A DNA stretch of 64,000 bases from Cupriavidus basilensis. Its GTDB lineage: Bacteria; Pseudomonadota; Gammaproteobacteria; Burkholderiales; Burkholderiaceae. A program made the translations under genes and the position numbers. The stretch is taken from NCBI RefSeq assembly GCF_000832305.1, contig NZ_CP010536.1, positions 620,001-684,000 on the forward strand. The letters run 5' to 3'. Shown one piece after another: positions 18,142 through 27,710 of the stretch; the stretch's first letter is position 1, and each line of letters begins with the position of its first letter. The notes below the pieces were generated by a model that did not search any database, was not told where the DNA came from, and saw only the letters and a list, made by a program, of their open reading frames with translations.

Positions 18142-19830
18142 CTAGAACAGCCCGGATGCTTCCTGCAGCACACGCTGCTTGGAGACCGTGCCCATCAGCT
18201 CGCGCCCGGCCGTGTCGCGGATCAGCGGGATCCGGTTGAGCGCGTGATGGGTAAACAGCCGCAGCGCGTCGGGCAGCCGCGACTCCGGCGTCAGGGTGGG
18301 GAAATCGCGTTCGCACAGTGTCAGCAGGCCCACGTGCGGCCGCTCGCGCAGTGCGCGATGCACCGCATGGATCGACAGCGCGCCCAGCAGGCAGCCATCC
18401 GGGCCAACCACATAAAGATAGCGCGTGCCGGTCTCGGCGAACTTGTCGCTGGCCTGCTCCAGCGTGGCCTCGGGGCCGATGACGGTGTCGGTGGCGTCGC
18501 ACAGCCCGGCCAGCGTCCGCGCCCGCGCGCGTTCCGCTGCGGCGGATGCCTGGGAGCGCTCTGCCACCACGCTGTACAAGGACAAGGTCTGGCAGCGCGA
18601 TGCGGTGTAGTAGGCCGCAGCCGCGCCGATCATGCCCGGCAGCAGCAGCGCCGGGGCCAGCGTCATCTCGAACACCATCAGCACCGACATCAGCGGCGCC
18701 TGGCTGGTGGCGGCCAGGAAGGCTGCCATGCCCACCAGCGGCAGCAGCGGCGCGCCGCTGCCGCCCGGCACGGCGGGAGCCAGCAGCTGCCCGAGCGCCG
18801 CGCCGACGAACAGCGAAGGCGTGAACACGCCGCCCACCGCGCCCGAGCCCATGCTGAGCACGGTGGCCAGAAGCTTGGCCAGCAACACCGCCGCCAGCGA
18901 TACGCTCAAGGGGTGCGCCTGCAGGATCGACTGGATGGTGTAATAGCCGTTGCCGACCACCTCGGGCACCCAGATCGCCAACACGCCCACCATCGCACCG
19001 CCCAGCGCCAGGCGCGGCACCAGGCCGCCCGGCACCCGGGCAAAGGCACCCTTGGCCAGGCTGGAGGCGCGCATGAAAAGGGCGCCGGACACGCCGGCGA
19101 GCACGCCGAGCAAGACCGCCGCCAGCAGCATGGGCGGATGCAGCAGGTCGGCGGGCACGCTCAGGCCGGGATAGAGCGGCTGCAGGCCACCATGTAACTG
19201 GCTGACCACCGTGCCCGCCACGGAAGCCAGGAACAGCGGCATCAGGCGCTGCACTGCCACTGCGCCGAAGACCACCTCGGCCACGAAGACCGCCGCCGAT
19301 AGCGGCGTGTGGTACACCGAGGCCAGCCCGGCGGCGGCCGCGCAAGCCGTGAGCATGCGCCGCAGGTTGGTGTCGCCGTCCGGCCCGCAGCCACCGCGCG
19401 CGGACGGAAACACCGATCCGCACAGGGCCGCGAGCTGGATCATCGCGCCTTCCTTGCCCACCGAGCTGCCGGTGACGATGGAGCAAAACGAAGACAGCGC
19501 GCGCAGCAAGGTGATGCGCACCGGCAGGCGCCCGGTGCCGCTGGCAACCGCTTCCATATAGTCGGAGACGCCTGGCTGCGCGGCGTTGAGCTTGGCTGCC
19601 GCCGTCAGCAGCAAGCCCGCGATCACGCCGCCAAGCGTCGGGATCGCCACCCGCCAGATCAAGGCGAGGCCTGCGAATACCATGACGATATCGGCATGCG
19701 TGCCAAACATCACATAGCCGCTGGCGTCCAGCGCCTCCTTGAACAGGGTGGTGACGATGGCCGCGGCAATCCCTACCGGGATGGCAGTAAAGAGGGTGAC
19801 TTCCTGGTCTTCGATAAACCTGAACCGCAT
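18142..19830 (-). CDS. ClC-family chloride channel/antiporter with CBS domains
   Basis: This 562-residue membrane protein has about 10-12 hydrophobic segments (residues 10-430) and two C-terminal CBS domains (about 450-560). ClC signatures are visible: GSSVGKEGAMIQ, which carries the gating glutamate in a GKEGA form of GREGP, and GGVFTPSLFVGAALG, the GxFxP element. The first selectivity loop reads ASGTGRLP in place of the usual GSGIP, so the ion preference is uncertain. Prokaryotic ClC proteins of this type usually exchange chloride or fluoride for protons. It is divergent from rhlE with a 300-base gap. Confidence 0.88.
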   Translation of the reverse strand: MRFRFIEDQEVTLFTAIPVGIAAAIVTTLFKEALDASGYVMFGTHADIVMVFAGLALIWRVAIPTLGGVIAGLLLTAAAKLNAAQPGVSDYMEAVASGTGRLPVRITLLRALSSFCSIVTGSSVGKEGAMIQLAALCGSVFPSARGGCGPDGDTNLRRMLTACAAAAGLASVYHTPLSAAVFVAEVVFGAVAVQRLMPLFLASVAGTVVSQLHGGLQPLYPGLSVPADLLHPPMLLAAVLLGVLAGVSGALFMRASSLAKGAFARVPGGLVPRLALGGAMVGVLAIWVPEVVGNGYYTIQSILQAHPLSVSLAAVLLAKLLATVLSMGSGAVGGVFTPSLFVGAALGQLLAPAVPGGSGAPLLPLVGMAAFLAATSQAPLMSVLMVFEMTLAPALLLPGMIGAAAAYYTASRCQTLSLYSVVAERSQASAAAERARARTLAGLCDATDTVIGPEATLEQASDKFAETGTRYLYVVGPDGCLLGALSIHAVHRALRERPHVGLLTLCERDFPTLTPESRLPDALRLFTHHALNRIPLIRDTAGRELMGTVSKQRVLQEASGLF

Positions 19831-20137
19831 CGTGTCGGCATCCGGGGGCTGGGATGGGCTGGGCCGGGCTGGCGCGCGCCCGCGCGGTGCGTGGGCTCAC
19901 CCAGGCAGGGGCCAGGCGGGGGATGGCCGCCATCATAGCGCAGCGGCGCGCGCGTCCCTCGGGGCGCAGCGCGCGCGTGAAAGCGCCAGGCTGGTACACT
20001 AGCGGTCTTTCCTCCTAAAGAAGCGGGGGCAGTCGCCTCGCTTCGCCGGTCGGTATTTCCGGTTTTCGGTTTTCTCACTCACGTCGCCCCCGCGATTGGC
20101 GCACCACATGCGCAAAGGGCGGCCGAAGCGTCAATTC
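19831..20137. other. Intergenic region between divergent clc and rhlE
   Basis: The gap must carry promoters for both genes. The ClC-proximal 130 bases are very GC-rich. A TGGTACACT extended -10-like sequence occurs at about 19991-19999 reading toward rhlE. No clear operator, terminator or RNA gene is visible. An in-frame ATG at 20108 could extend RhlE by ten residues. Confidence 0.4.
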
Positions 20138-21826
20138 ATGTCTTTTTCCGAACTTGGCTTGTCCGACAAGCTTATGCGTGCCGTGGCCGAACAGGGCTAT
20201 ACCACGCCGACTCCGATTCAAGCGCAGGCGATTCCCGCCATCCTGAAAGGGGGCGACCTGCTTGCCGGCGCGCAGACCGGCACCGGCAAGACGGCCGGCT
20301 TCACGCTGCCGCTGCTGCAACTGCTGTCCGAGTCCTCGGCCGGCCGCGAACCCGCGCGTGGACAGCGCCTGCCGGTGCGCGCACTGGTCCTGACCCCGAC
20401 CCGCGAACTGGCGGCGCAGGTGGAAGAAAGCGTCCGTAACTACGGCAAGTACCTCAAGCTGCGCTCCATGGTGATGTTCGGCGGCGTGGGCATCAACCCG
20501 CAGATCGAACAGCTCAAGCGCGGTGTCGATATCGTGGTGGCCACGCCCGGCCGCCTGCTCGATCACCTGTCCCAGCGCACCATCGACCTGGCGCACGTGG
20601 AAATGCTGGTGCTGGACGAAGCCGACCGCATGCTCGACATGGGCTTCATCCACGACATCCGCAAGATCCTCAACGTCTTGCCGCCGAAGCGCCAGAACCT
20701 GCTGTTCTCGGCCACCTTCTCCGACGAGATCCGTGGCCTGGCCGACCGCCTGCTGGACAACCCCGCCTCCATCGAAGTGGCGCGCCGCAATACCACGGCC
20801 GAAACCGTGGCACAGCGCGTCTACCCGGTGGACCGCGAGCGCAAGCGCGAACTGCTGGCCCACCTGGTGCGCGAGAACGACTGGCACCAGGTGCTGGTGT
20901 TCACCCGCACCAAGCATGGCGCCAACCGCCTGGCTGAGCAGCTCGACAAGGACGGCCTGTCGGCATTGGCGATCCACGGCAACAAGAGCCAGTCGGCCCG
21001 CACGCGCGCGCTGACCGAGTTCAAGGCCGGCACGCTGCGCCTGCTGGTGGCGACCGATATCGCCGCGCGCGGCATCGACATCGACCAACTGCCCCACGTG
21101 GTCAACTACGACCTGCCCAACGTGCCCGAAGACTACGTGCACCGTATCGGCCGTACCGGCCGCGCCGGTGCCGAGGGTGAGGCGATCTCGCTGGTCTGCG
21201 TGGATGAAATCTCGCTGATGCGCGATATCGAGCGGCTGATCAAGCGCCAGATCGAGCAAACCATCTTGCCGGGCTTCGAGGTCGATCCGAGCATTCCGGC
21301 CGAGCCGATCCAGAAGGGTCGGCAGGCACGTGGCCAGGGCCAGGGCAATGGTGGTGGCCGTGGCCGCGGCCAGGCTCCCGCCGGCGGCCAGCCGCGCGGC
21401 CGCGCACCGGCAGCGGACGCCGGCGAGCGCCAGCAACGTCCGGCACGCGCGCCGCAAGGCCGCGGCCAGGCTCCGGCCGCGGCCGATGGGCAAGGCCAGC
21501 GCCGCGCGCCACAGGCACCGGGCCAGCGCCCTGCGCAGGGCAGCGGCCGGCCGGCTTCGGCCGGGCAAGGCAACCCGCGCAACGGTCAGGCCAATGGCAA
21601 CCGCACCGGCGAGGCCAATGGCAACCGTGCCGCTGGCAATGGCAATGGCAATGGCAATGGCAATGGCAATGGCAACCGCGATCGCAATGGCGATGTCAAC
21701 GGCAACCGCGCCGGTGTCAACACCCATGCCGCGCAGCCGCGCACCGGACAGGATCCGGCACGCGGCCGCCGTCCGGCGCCGCAAGCCGCGCTGCTGGGCG
21801 GCCAGCGCGCCAAGCCCACGCGCTAA
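20138..21826 (+). CDS. rhlE: DEAD-box RNA helicase RhlE
   Basis: The 562-residue helicase unwinds RNA with ATP and takes part in RNA decay and ribosome assembly. Core motifs are present: Q motif with [12 protein letters not shown], motif I AQTGTGKT at 45-52, [13 protein letters not shown] (motif II), FSATFSDEI (motif III, SAT), and motif [12 protein letters not shown]. The core ends near residue 390. The remaining 170 residues form a low-complexity basic tail rich in Gly, Gln, Arg, Pro and Asn, including seven consecutive Asn-Gly-type pairs from a six-base tandem repeat. ATG 20138 ([10 protein letters not shown]) matches the family start; the ATG at 20108 is an alternative. Confidence 0.93.
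   Translation: MSFSELGLSDKLMRAVAEQGYTTPTPIQAQAIPAILKGGDLLAGAQTGTGKTAGFTLPLLQLLSESSAGREPARGQRLPVRALVLTPTRELAAQVEESVRNYGKYLKLRSMVMFGGVGINPQIEQLKRGVDIVVATPGRLLDHLSQRTIDLAHVEMLVLDEADRMLDMGFIHDIRKILNVLPPKRQNLLFSATFSDEIRGLADRLLDNPASIEVARRNTTAETVAQRVYPVDRERKRELLAHLVRENDWHQVLVFTRTKHGANRLAEQLDKDGLSALAIHGNKSQSARTRALTEFKAGTLRLLVATDIAARGIDIDQLPHVVNYDLPNVPEDYVHRIGRTGRAGAEGEAISLVCVDEISLMRDIERLIKRQIEQTILPGFEVDPSIPAEPIQKGRQARGQGQGNGGGRGRGQAPAGGQPRGRAPAADAGERQQRPARAPQGRGQAPAAADGQGQRRAPQAPGQRPAQGSGRPASAGQGNPRNGQANGNRTGEANGNRAAGNGNGNGNGNGNGNRDRNGDVNGNRAGVNTHAAQPRTGQDPARGRRPAPQAALLGGQRAKPTR
21635..21676 (+). repeat. Hexanucleotide tandem repeat (GGCAAT)7 inside rhlE
   Basis: Six exact GGCAAT units followed by one GGCAAC run without interruption and encode repeated Gly-Asn in the disordered C-terminal tail of RhlE. 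Changes in copy number would keep the reading frame and only change tail length. Confidence 0.9.
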
Positions 21827-21859
21827 CTCCACAACCCTCCCCAACGGCTGCCACGCGTA

Positions 21860-22921
21860 ATGTCCAGTTCAGGGTTTGACCTTCAGGTGCCCGGCGACGG
21901 TGGCACGTCCACCGACGGCGATGGCGTGCCCTACGCCCGCCTCACGCCGGACCTGATGCTGGATGCGATGGAGGCCGCCGGTTTCGAGCCGGATGGCCGC
22001 CTGCTGGCGCTCAATAGCTATGAGAACCGGGTCTGGCAGGTGGGGATCGAAGGCAGCGCGCCGGTGGTGGTCAAGTTCTACCGCCCGGGGCGCTGGAGCG
22101 ACGCCGCCATCCTGGAAGAGCATGCTTTCGTGCGGCAACTGGCCGACGCCGAGATTCCGGCGGTGCCGGCCATCGCGCGCGACGGCGCCACGCTGCTGGC
22201 GCATGCGGGTTTTCGCTTCGCGGTGTTTCCCCGCTGCGGGGGGCGCGAGCCGGAGCTGGATCGTGCCGATACGCTGACCTGGCTTGGCCGTTTCATCGGC
22301 CGCATCCATGCGCTCGGCGCCACGCATCCTTACCAGGCGCGACCTGCCATCGACGTGGACACCTTCGGGGTGGCCCCGCGCGACTGGCTGCTGGCGCAAG
22401 ACTGTATTCCCCCCGAACTGCGCCCGGCCTGGCAGGCGGTTGCCGATCTCGCCGTGGATGGCGCTCGCCGCTGCTTCGAGCGCGCGGGCGACGTCGCGCA
22501 GCTGCGCCTGCATGGCGATTGTCATCGCGGCAATGTGCTGTGGATCGAGGAGTCACATGCGGGTTCGCGCCCGCCCGGGCCACACTTTGTCGATTTCGAC
22601 GATAGCCGCATGGGGCCGGCGGTGCAGGATCTGTGGATGCTGCTGGAAGGCGACCGCGCCGCCCAGCAGGGCCAGATGGCCGACATCCTGGCCGGCTATG
22701 AGGATTTCGCGGAATTCCAGCCGCGTGAGCTTTACCTGATCGAGGCGCTGCGCACGCTGCGCCTGCTGCATTACAGCGCCTGGCTGGCCAGCCGCTGGCG
22801 CGATCCGGCCTTTCCGGCGGCATTCCCGTGGTTTGGGACTGCCCGCTACTGGCAGGACCGCATTCTCGAACTGCGCGAGCAGGTCGCGCTGATGGACGAG
22901 CCGCCGCTCTGGCCGGTCTGA
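21860..22921 (+). CDS. srkA: Stress response kinase A (SrkA/YihE)
   Basis: The 353-residue protein is a Ser/Thr-type kinase of the YihE family, linked in enteric bacteria to protection from stress-induced death. The phosphotransferase loop reads LHGDCHRGNVLW (the HGDxHxxN catalytic motif), and the metal-binding Asp segment follows as FVDFDDSRMGPAVQDLWML. The N-terminal lobe includes SYENRVWQVG and VVKFYRPGRWSD with the probable ATP-contacting Lys. The length is slightly greater than E. coli SrkA because of a 25-residue N-terminal extension. It follows rhlE by 33 bases on the same strand. Confidence 0.93.
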   Translation: MSSSGFDLQVPGDGGTSTDGDGVPYARLTPDLMLDAMEAAGFEPDGRLLALNSYENRVWQVGIEGSAPVVVKFYRPGRWSDAAILEEHAFVRQLADAEIPAVPAIARDGATLLAHAGFRFAVFPRCGGREPELDRADTLTWLGRFIGRIHALGATHPYQARPAIDVDTFGVAPRDWLLAQDCIPPELRPAWQAVADLAVDGARRCFERAGDVAQLRLHGDCHRGNVLWIEESHAGSRPPGPHFVDFDDSRMGPAVQDLWMLLEGDRAAQQGQMADILAGYEDFAEFQPRELYLIEALRTLRLLHYSAWLASRWRDPAFPAAFPWFGTARYWQDRILELREQVALMDEPPLWPV

Positions 22922-22951
22922 CCTGGCACCGGCCAGCCCAGGCCGGCTGCC

Positions 22952-23389
22952 TTACTTCTTGCCCGGGGCCTTGACCAGGACTACCGGGCACGGGGCGTGC
23001 GCCAGCACCCGTCCCGCCACCGAACCAATCACCGCATCGAAGAACGAGCCGCGGCCGTGCGTGCCCATGACGATGCCGCGCGCATCCACGCTGGCGGCGT
23101 AGGCGACGATGCGTTCCGGCGCAAAGCCGTGCAGCGCGTGTTGCTCGAAGGCGACGCCCGCGGCGCCGAGGATGTCGGCCACGGACTGCATGGCCTTACC
23201 GCTTTCTTCCTGATGCCAGGCATCGATGGTTTCCTTGCTGACGAAGGCGCGTACCTGTCCGGTGACATCGGGCGTCACATGGACCACATGCACGGTAAAG
23301 CCGCTTTGCAGCAGTTTGCCTTCGGCGATGAAGCTGGCGGCTGCGTCGGAAAAGGGCGAACCGTCGGTGGCGAGCACGATGTTGGTCAT
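22952..23389 (-). CDS. Universal stress protein (UspA family)
   Basis: The 145-residue protein has the UspA fold: VLATDGSPFSDAA at the start, and the nucleotide-binding signature GTHGRGSFFDAVIGSVAGRVL (read as G-x2-G-x9-G-S) near residues 108-130, followed by CPVVLVK. This signature predicts ATP binding. The start at 23389 has an AGGAGA ribosome-binding sequence 8 bases upstream; the ORF could extend 15 codons further but without support. It is convergent with srkA, with 30 bases between the stops. Confidence 0.92.
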   Translation of the reverse strand: MTNIVLATDGSPFSDAAASFIAEGKLLQSGFTVHVVHVTPDVTGQVRAFVSKETIDAWHQEESGKAMQSVADILGAAGVAFEQHALHGFAPERIVAYAASVDARGIVMGTHGRGSFFDAVIGSVAGRVLAHAPCPVVLVKAPGKK

Positions 23390-23660
23390 GGCGGCTATCT
23401 CCTGTATTGGCTGTGATCGTTGTCGGCATGGCAACCCCCCGCCGGGGTGGCTCGGGGGCGGCCACTACAGTGATCATGGCATCCTGCGGGCAACCTTGCC
23501 TGGATCCAGATCAAGTCGGGCGCAATCGCCGGCGCCTTCCACGAGCCTTCCACGAGCCTTCCAATTTCCCGTTTTGACGGTTTCTTTGCACCGTGCCGTG
23601 GCATCTCGGCGCCTTTTTGATGCGGGGAAATCTACGCTGCAGATAGGACAACTCTGTCGG

Positions 23661-23822
23661 ATGTTCCGGCTTGCCGTCATGTGGATCTACTATCGGTTGG
23701 CGATCGGCGCGCTGGCCATGCTCGCGCTGATCCTGCTTTTTGCCATGGAATTCGGGCTGGCCAGTGCCATTGCGCGCCGCGAGGAGGGCTTTTCCCAGTC
23801 GCCCGACGAGCAGGGTCCCTGA
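23661..23822 (+). CDS. Small single-span membrane protein (hypothetical)
   Basis: A 53-codon ORF beginning MFRLAVMWIYYRLAIG encodes one strong hydrophobic span (LAIGALAMLALILLFAMEF) and a short acidic hydrophilic tail. An in-frame ATG at 23679 would give 47 residues. Codon use has the G/C third-position bias of the region. It lies between a universal stress protein and the M20 hydrolase. No family is recognised, and the coding status is uncertain. Confidence 0.4.
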   Translation: MFRLAVMWIYYRLAIGALAMLALILLFAMEFGLASAIARREEGFSQSPDEQGP

Positions 23823-23963
23823 AGGGGCCTGCGCGCCGCCAGGGGCGCCGTGCGTGGACAAGTTGCATGTAGCGGTTCAGACTGCCGGGTGCCGGGCCGC
23901 GCGGCTGTCTTGCGGCCCGCCCGTCGTATCCGTCGACATGCACTTTCCTATCCAACAAGAGCC

Positions 23964-25613
23964 ATGAGACTACGTTCCCGCGCCCGCGCGCCAGCCAGCG
24001 CGCCGCATCGCGCCCCCCTGCATACCCATTCCTGCATCTTCAAGTTCCCCTTGCGCAGCGCTGTCCGCGCGACCGTGTGCGGCACCCTCGGCGCCGTGCT
24101 GCTGGCCGCTGGCGCGCATGCCGCCACGCTCGACCGCGTGCAGCTACAGCAGCAGGCCGACCAGGCCGCGGCGCGCAGTTACCGCGAATGGGTCGAATTG
24201 CTGGCGCTGCCCAACGACGCCACCGTGCCGGCGGATATCCAGAAGAACGCGGACTGGCTGGTCAAGGCTTTCGCCCGGCGTGGCTTCCAGGCGCGCGAGC
24301 TGCCCAATAACGGCAAGCCGATGGTCTACGCCGAGTATCCCGCCAGCACGCAGCAAAGCGCTGGCCCGCGCAAGACCGTGCTGTTCTACATGCATTTCGA
24401 CGGCCAGTCGGTGACGCCGTCGCAATGGGCGCAGCCCAGCCCGTGGGGGGCTACGCTCAAGGCGCGCAGCGCCGATGGCAAGTGGGAAACGCTGCCGCTG
24501 GACAAACTCTATGCCGGCCAGGTCGATCCCGAGTGGCGCGTGTTCGGGCGTTCGTCGTCGGACGACAAGGGCCCCATCGTGATGTTCCTGGCCGCCATGG
24601 ATGCGCTCAAGGCCGCCGGGGTGGAGCCTGCGGTCGATATCAAGGTGCTGCTGGATTCCGAGGAAGAGAAGGGCTCGCCGTCGCTGGGCAAGGTGATCGC
24701 GGACAACCTGGCGCTGCTGCGCAATGACGGCATGGTGATCTTCGATGGCCCCATGCACCAGAGCAACCAGCCCACGCTGATCTTCGGCAACCGCGGCGTG
24801 CTGCTGGTACAGCTCAAGGTGTTCGGCGCCAGCCAGGGCCTGCACAGCGGCCACTATGGCAACTATGCCGCCAACCCCGCGCAGCGGCTGGCGAACCTGC
24901 TTGCCACCATGAAGGACGACGACGGCCGCGTCACCATTGCCGGCTACTACAAGCCGGTGAAGATCGATGAACGCGCGCGCCGCATCATGGCCGCCGTGCC
25001 CGACGACGAGGCCGCGCTGCGCCGCCGCCTGGGCATCGCGCGCGCCGAGCGGGTTGGGGCCAACTACCAGGAGGCCATGCAGTACCCCACGCTGAACGTG
25101 CGCGGCATGGCCGCCGGCGACGTGGGCGAGAAGGCCCGCACCATCATTCCGGAAGTGGCGGTGGCCGATATCGATATCCGCACCGTGCCGGAGACCAGCC
25201 CGCAATCCCTGTTCGCCCTCGTCAGGCAGCACGTGGAAAAACAGGGCTACCACCTGGTCAAGGGTGAGCCCACCGACGAGGAACGCGCGCGCTATCCCAA
25301 GCTTGCCGCGGTCACCGCGGGCGAGGTCTCGGCCTCCAGCTCCGCCGCGCGCACGGACCTGTCGGCGCCGATCAGCCAGTGGCTCACACAGGCCATGCAG
25401 CAGTCCTACGGCAAGGCGCCGGTGCAGATCCGCATGATGGGCGGCACCGTGCCGACCGGCGCGGCGGTGCAGGCGCTGCAGGCGCCGTTCGTGATCGTGC
25501 CGCTGGTCAATGCGGACAACAACCAGCACAGCTACGACGAGAACATGCGGCTGGGCAACTACCGCGATGGCATCCGTACCGTGATGGGCATTCTGCAGAC
25601 ACCGTTCAAGTAA
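23964..25613 (+). CDS. Exported M20-family metallo-hydrolase
   Basis: The 549-residue protein has a long N-region then a signal peptide core (TVCGTLGAVLLAAGAHAA), so it should be periplasmic. The M20 zinc-peptidase fold is shown by the metal-ligand regions FYMHFDGQSVTPSQW, VFGRSSSDDKGP (bridging Asp) and LLDSEEEKGSPSLG (catalytic Glu pair), and by a later GGTVPTG block and NQHSYDENMR (final His ligand). The substrate could be a dipeptide or an amidated amino acid; it cannot be told here. The ATG at 23964 is chosen because it precedes the signal peptide; the upstream 38 codons lack coding character. A carboxymuconolactone decarboxylase-like gene follows after 60 bases. Confidence 0.88.
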   Translation: MRLRSRARAPASAPHRAPLHTHSCIFKFPLRSAVRATVCGTLGAVLLAAGAHAATLDRVQLQQQADQAAARSYREWVELLALPNDATVPADIQKNADWLVKAFARRGFQARELPNNGKPMVYAEYPASTQQSAGPRKTVLFYMHFDGQSVTPSQWAQPSPWGATLKARSADGKWETLPLDKLYAGQVDPEWRVFGRSSSDDKGPIVMFLAAMDALKAAGVEPAVDIKVLLDSEEEKGSPSLGKVIADNLALLRNDGMVIFDGPMHQSNQPTLIFGNRGVLLVQLKVFGASQGLHSGHYGNYAANPAQRLANLLATMKDDDGRVTIAGYYKPVKIDERARRIMAAVPDDEAALRRRLGIARAERVGANYQEAMQYPTLNVRGMAAGDVGEKARTIIPEVAVADIDIRTVPETSPQSLFALVRQHVEKQGYHLVKGEPTDEERARYPKLAAVTAGEVSASSSAARTDLSAPISQWLTQAMQQSYGKAPVQIRMMGGTVPTGAAVQALQAPFVIVPLVNADNNQHSYDENMRLGNYRDGIRTVMGILQTPFK

Positions 25614-25673
25614 GGCGCAACGCCGCAGGCGCGCCGCGCCTGCCCGACCCATGCCATCACAGGAGATAGCAAG

Positions 25674-26093
25674 ATGACGCAAGCCAGGCAAGATCCCGCC
25701 GCTTACGCGCAAACGCCGGCCTTCGAAGCCGGTCGGCAGGTACGTTCGGAAGTCATGGGCGAACAATACGTGCAGCGCGCGTTCGACGCCGCGCAACAGC
25801 AGGGCGACGTTGGCCTGCAGCAACTGGTGACGGAGTTCGCCTGGGGCACGGTGTGGACGCGTGACGGCCTGGATCGCAAGCAGCGCAGCCTGGCCACGGT
25901 ATCGATGCTGATCGCGCTCAACCGGCCGCAGGAACTGACCGGCCATCTGCGCGGCGCCCTGGCCAACGGCGTGACGCCGCAGGAATTGCGTGAACTGGTG
26001 GTGCACAGCGCGGTGTACTGTGGCTTTCCGGCGGCGCTGGACGCGGGGCGCAAGCTGGCCGACGTGCTGGAGGCCGCCAACGTGAAGGGCTGA
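25674..26093 (+). CDS. Carboxymuconolactone decarboxylase (CMD/AhpD-like) family protein
   Basis: This 139-residue protein belongs to the CMD family: the conserved centre is GLDRKQRSLATVSMLIALNR, then ELTGHLRGALANGVTPQELRE and HSAVYCGFPAALDA. The pattern resembles gamma-carboxymuconolactone decarboxylase (PcaC) more than AhpD, since there is no CxxC pair. No other protocatechuate genes are nearby, so a beta-ketoadipate role is not supported by context. It may form a unit with the upstream M20 hydrolase. An AGGAGATAGC ribosome-binding sequence precedes the ATG. Confidence 0.85.
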   Translation: MTQARQDPAAYAQTPAFEAGRQVRSEVMGEQYVQRAFDAAQQQGDVGLQQLVTEFAWGTVWTRDGLDRKQRSLATVSMLIALNRPQELTGHLRGALANGVTPQELRELVVHSAVYCGFPAALDAGRKLADVLEAANVKG

Positions 26094-26253
26094 GCCGGCG
26101 GTAGCAGGCGGGGGGACAGGCTTGGGGCAGAGAGATAGGGGCGTTCCCCCAGGCTGGCATTCGTGCCATCCCTGAGATAGGCGCGCGGCCGCAGGCAGTA
26201 CAAGTGGTACGGCAATGCCGTGCAACGACGCCAGAATTTCCTTGAAATGGCCT

Positions 26254-26355
26254 CTAGCGCTGCAGCGCCTGCGCGGCGAAAGTCACGAGGTAGCCGCTGC
26301 CCAGGCAGGCGGCGATCCATCCGGCGAGGATCAGGGCGGTGTCTTTGATGGTCAT
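26254..26355 (-). CDS. 33-residue single-span membrane protein (hypothetical)
   Basis: This tiny ORF starts at the ATG at 26355 with a good AGGAA ribosome-binding sequence about 8 bases upstream, and ends in TAG. The peptide has the central hydrophobic span TALILAGWIAACLGSGYLVTF and a short C-terminal tail. It lies 65 bases downstream of the small exported-protein gene at 26421 on the same strand, so the two could form a unit. No homology is recognised. The evidence is the ribosome-binding sequence, hydrophobicity and context. Confidence 0.45.
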   Translation of the reverse strand: MTIKDTALILAGWIAACLGSGYLVTFAAQALQR

Positions 26356-26420
26356 GATGTGTTCCTGCTATCCGTGCTGTCTGTGCTTCCCGTGCTGTCT
26401 GCGCGGCGCTTGCTGGATGC

Positions 26421-26651
26421 TCACACGGAGAAACCGAACGGATAGTCGTGCTTGACCGTGCGGGCGCCGTCGCTGAGCGCGTCGACCTTGCGCGCGCCAT
26501 CGGTGTAGGCGTCGGCCGAGCGGTGCACGTAGCCGTAGTTGTCGCCGGCATGGGTGCCGCGGGCGTCCGCGGCAAAGGCGGAGTTCAGGGAGAGCAGGGC
26601 GGTGCCAGCGATGGCGGCAGCGAAGAACAGGCGGGCGGTGGTAATTCTCAT
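26421..26651 (-). CDS. Small exported protein of unknown function
   Basis: The 76-residue product has a typical signal peptide (MRITTARLFFAAAIAGTALL, then SAFA-ADA as the probable cleavage site near residue 27). The mature part of about 49 residues contains a repeated pattern, SADAYTDGARKVDALSDGARTVKHD, where a TDGAR/SDGAR unit occurs twice. Such short TDGAR-type exported proteins occur in Burkholderiales but their role is unknown to me. It is divergent from nothing close and precedes a 33-residue membrane ORF. Confidence 0.7.
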   Translation of the reverse strand: MRITTARLFFAAAIAGTALLSLNSAFAADARGTHAGDNYGYVHRSADAYTDGARKVDALSDGARTVKHDYPFGFSV

Positions 26652-26768
26652 GATCTATCTGCCTTGTTGAAATTGGGAGAACATGTTCCGTCTCCATGTG
26701 ACAAAGGATAGATCCGGCGCGAGATCGATAAGGGCCCTTGTATCGTATTCGATGTTCAAATTTTCTGA

Positions 26769-27710
26769 TTAAATGTCCCGTGCAAGCCCCGGGGCCCGCC
26801 CGGAGGCCTGCCGCGCAGCAAAATCCTGCGCCGCCGCCAGCAGCCAGGTCCGCAGGCGCGACATCGCATCGCTCATTGGCCGCGAGTCCGGCGCCACCAG
26901 GTAGTAGGCGCGCTGCGAGCGCATGGCCTGCGCCACCGGCATCGCCAGCAGGCCCAGCGCCAGGTACTCCTCCACCAGGAAGCGCGGCACCAGGCCCACG
27001 CCCAGCTTGGCGCGGGCGGCGCTTATCACCATGCTGTGGTGGTCGTAGCGCGTGCCGCGCATGGCGTTGACGTCGCCCACGCCGGCCGCCTCCATCCAGT
27101 TCTTCCAGTCCAGCCGGCGCGTCGACAGGTGCAGCAAGGGCGCCCGCGCGATCCGCTGGGCGCTGACCGGCCCCTCGCCGGCAAACAGCTCCGGATGGCA
27201 GATCGGCACCGATTCTTCATCGAACAGCGGGTCGGCGCGGCCGCCCGGATAGTTGGCTTCGCCGTAGTGGATGGCAGCGTCGTATGGTGTGCCGTCGAAC
27301 AGGAACACATCCGCTTGTGCGCTGAAGTTGACCACCACCTGCGGATGTTGCGCGTAGAACGCGGGCAAGCGGGGGATCAGCCATTCCACCGCCAGGGTCG
27401 GCACGCAGGCCAGTTCCACGATACCGCCCGCGCCCTCGTGCGCCATGATGTCCAGGGTGTCGCGCTGCAGCTTTTGCAGGCTTTCCCGTACCTGGTAGCC
27501 GTAGAGCGATCCGGCCGGCGTCAGGCTGACGCGCTGGTTGGCGCGGTGGAACAGCGCCACGCCGAGCTGGCTTTCCAGTGTGGCGATCTGGCGCGAGACG
27601 GCGCTCTCGCTCAGGCAGAGTTCCGCCGCGGCCCGGCGCAGGTTCTGGTGGCGGGCCGCGGCTTCGAAGGCGCGCAGGCTGCTGAGGCTGGGAATGCGGG
27701 AGGCGCTCAT
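26769..27710 (-). CDS. LysR-family transcriptional regulator
   Basis: The 313-residue protein has an N-terminal winged helix (SLSSLRAFEAAARHQNLRRA, then LCLSESAVSRQIATLE) of the GcvA type and a C-terminal periplasmic-binding-like effector domain. The start at 27710 (MSASRIPSLSSL) is preferred over an ORF extension to 27782, which would add 24 non-conserved residues. It is divergent from the Bug receptor gene at 27931, with 220 bases between them, so it is a candidate regulator of that Bug gene and the aminotransferase behind it. Its effector is unknown. Confidence 0.9.
   Translation of the reverse strand: MSASRIPSLSSLRAFEAAARHQNLRRAAAELCLSESAVSRQIATLESQLGVALFHRANQRVSLTPAGSLYGYQVRESLQKLQRDTLDIMAHEGAGGIVELACVPTLAVEWLIPRLPAFYAQHPQVVVNFSAQADVFLFDGTPYDAAIHYGEANYPGGRADPLFDEESVPICHPELFAGEGPVSAQRIARAPLLHLSTRRLDWKNWMEAAGVGDVNAMRGTRYDHHSMVISAARAKLGVGLVPRFLVEEYLALGLLAMPVAQAMRSQRAYYLVAPDSRPMSDAMSRLRTWLLAAAQDFAARQASGRAPGLARDI

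Noticed and set aside
19773..20078. Minus-strand ORF extending into the clc upstream region
   Set aside because: It has no family character and crosses the divergent promoter region.
21635..21676. CRISPR-like repeats
   Set aside because: The units are only six bases with no spacers and lie within a coding tail; no CRISPR array or cas gene is seen anywhere in the window.
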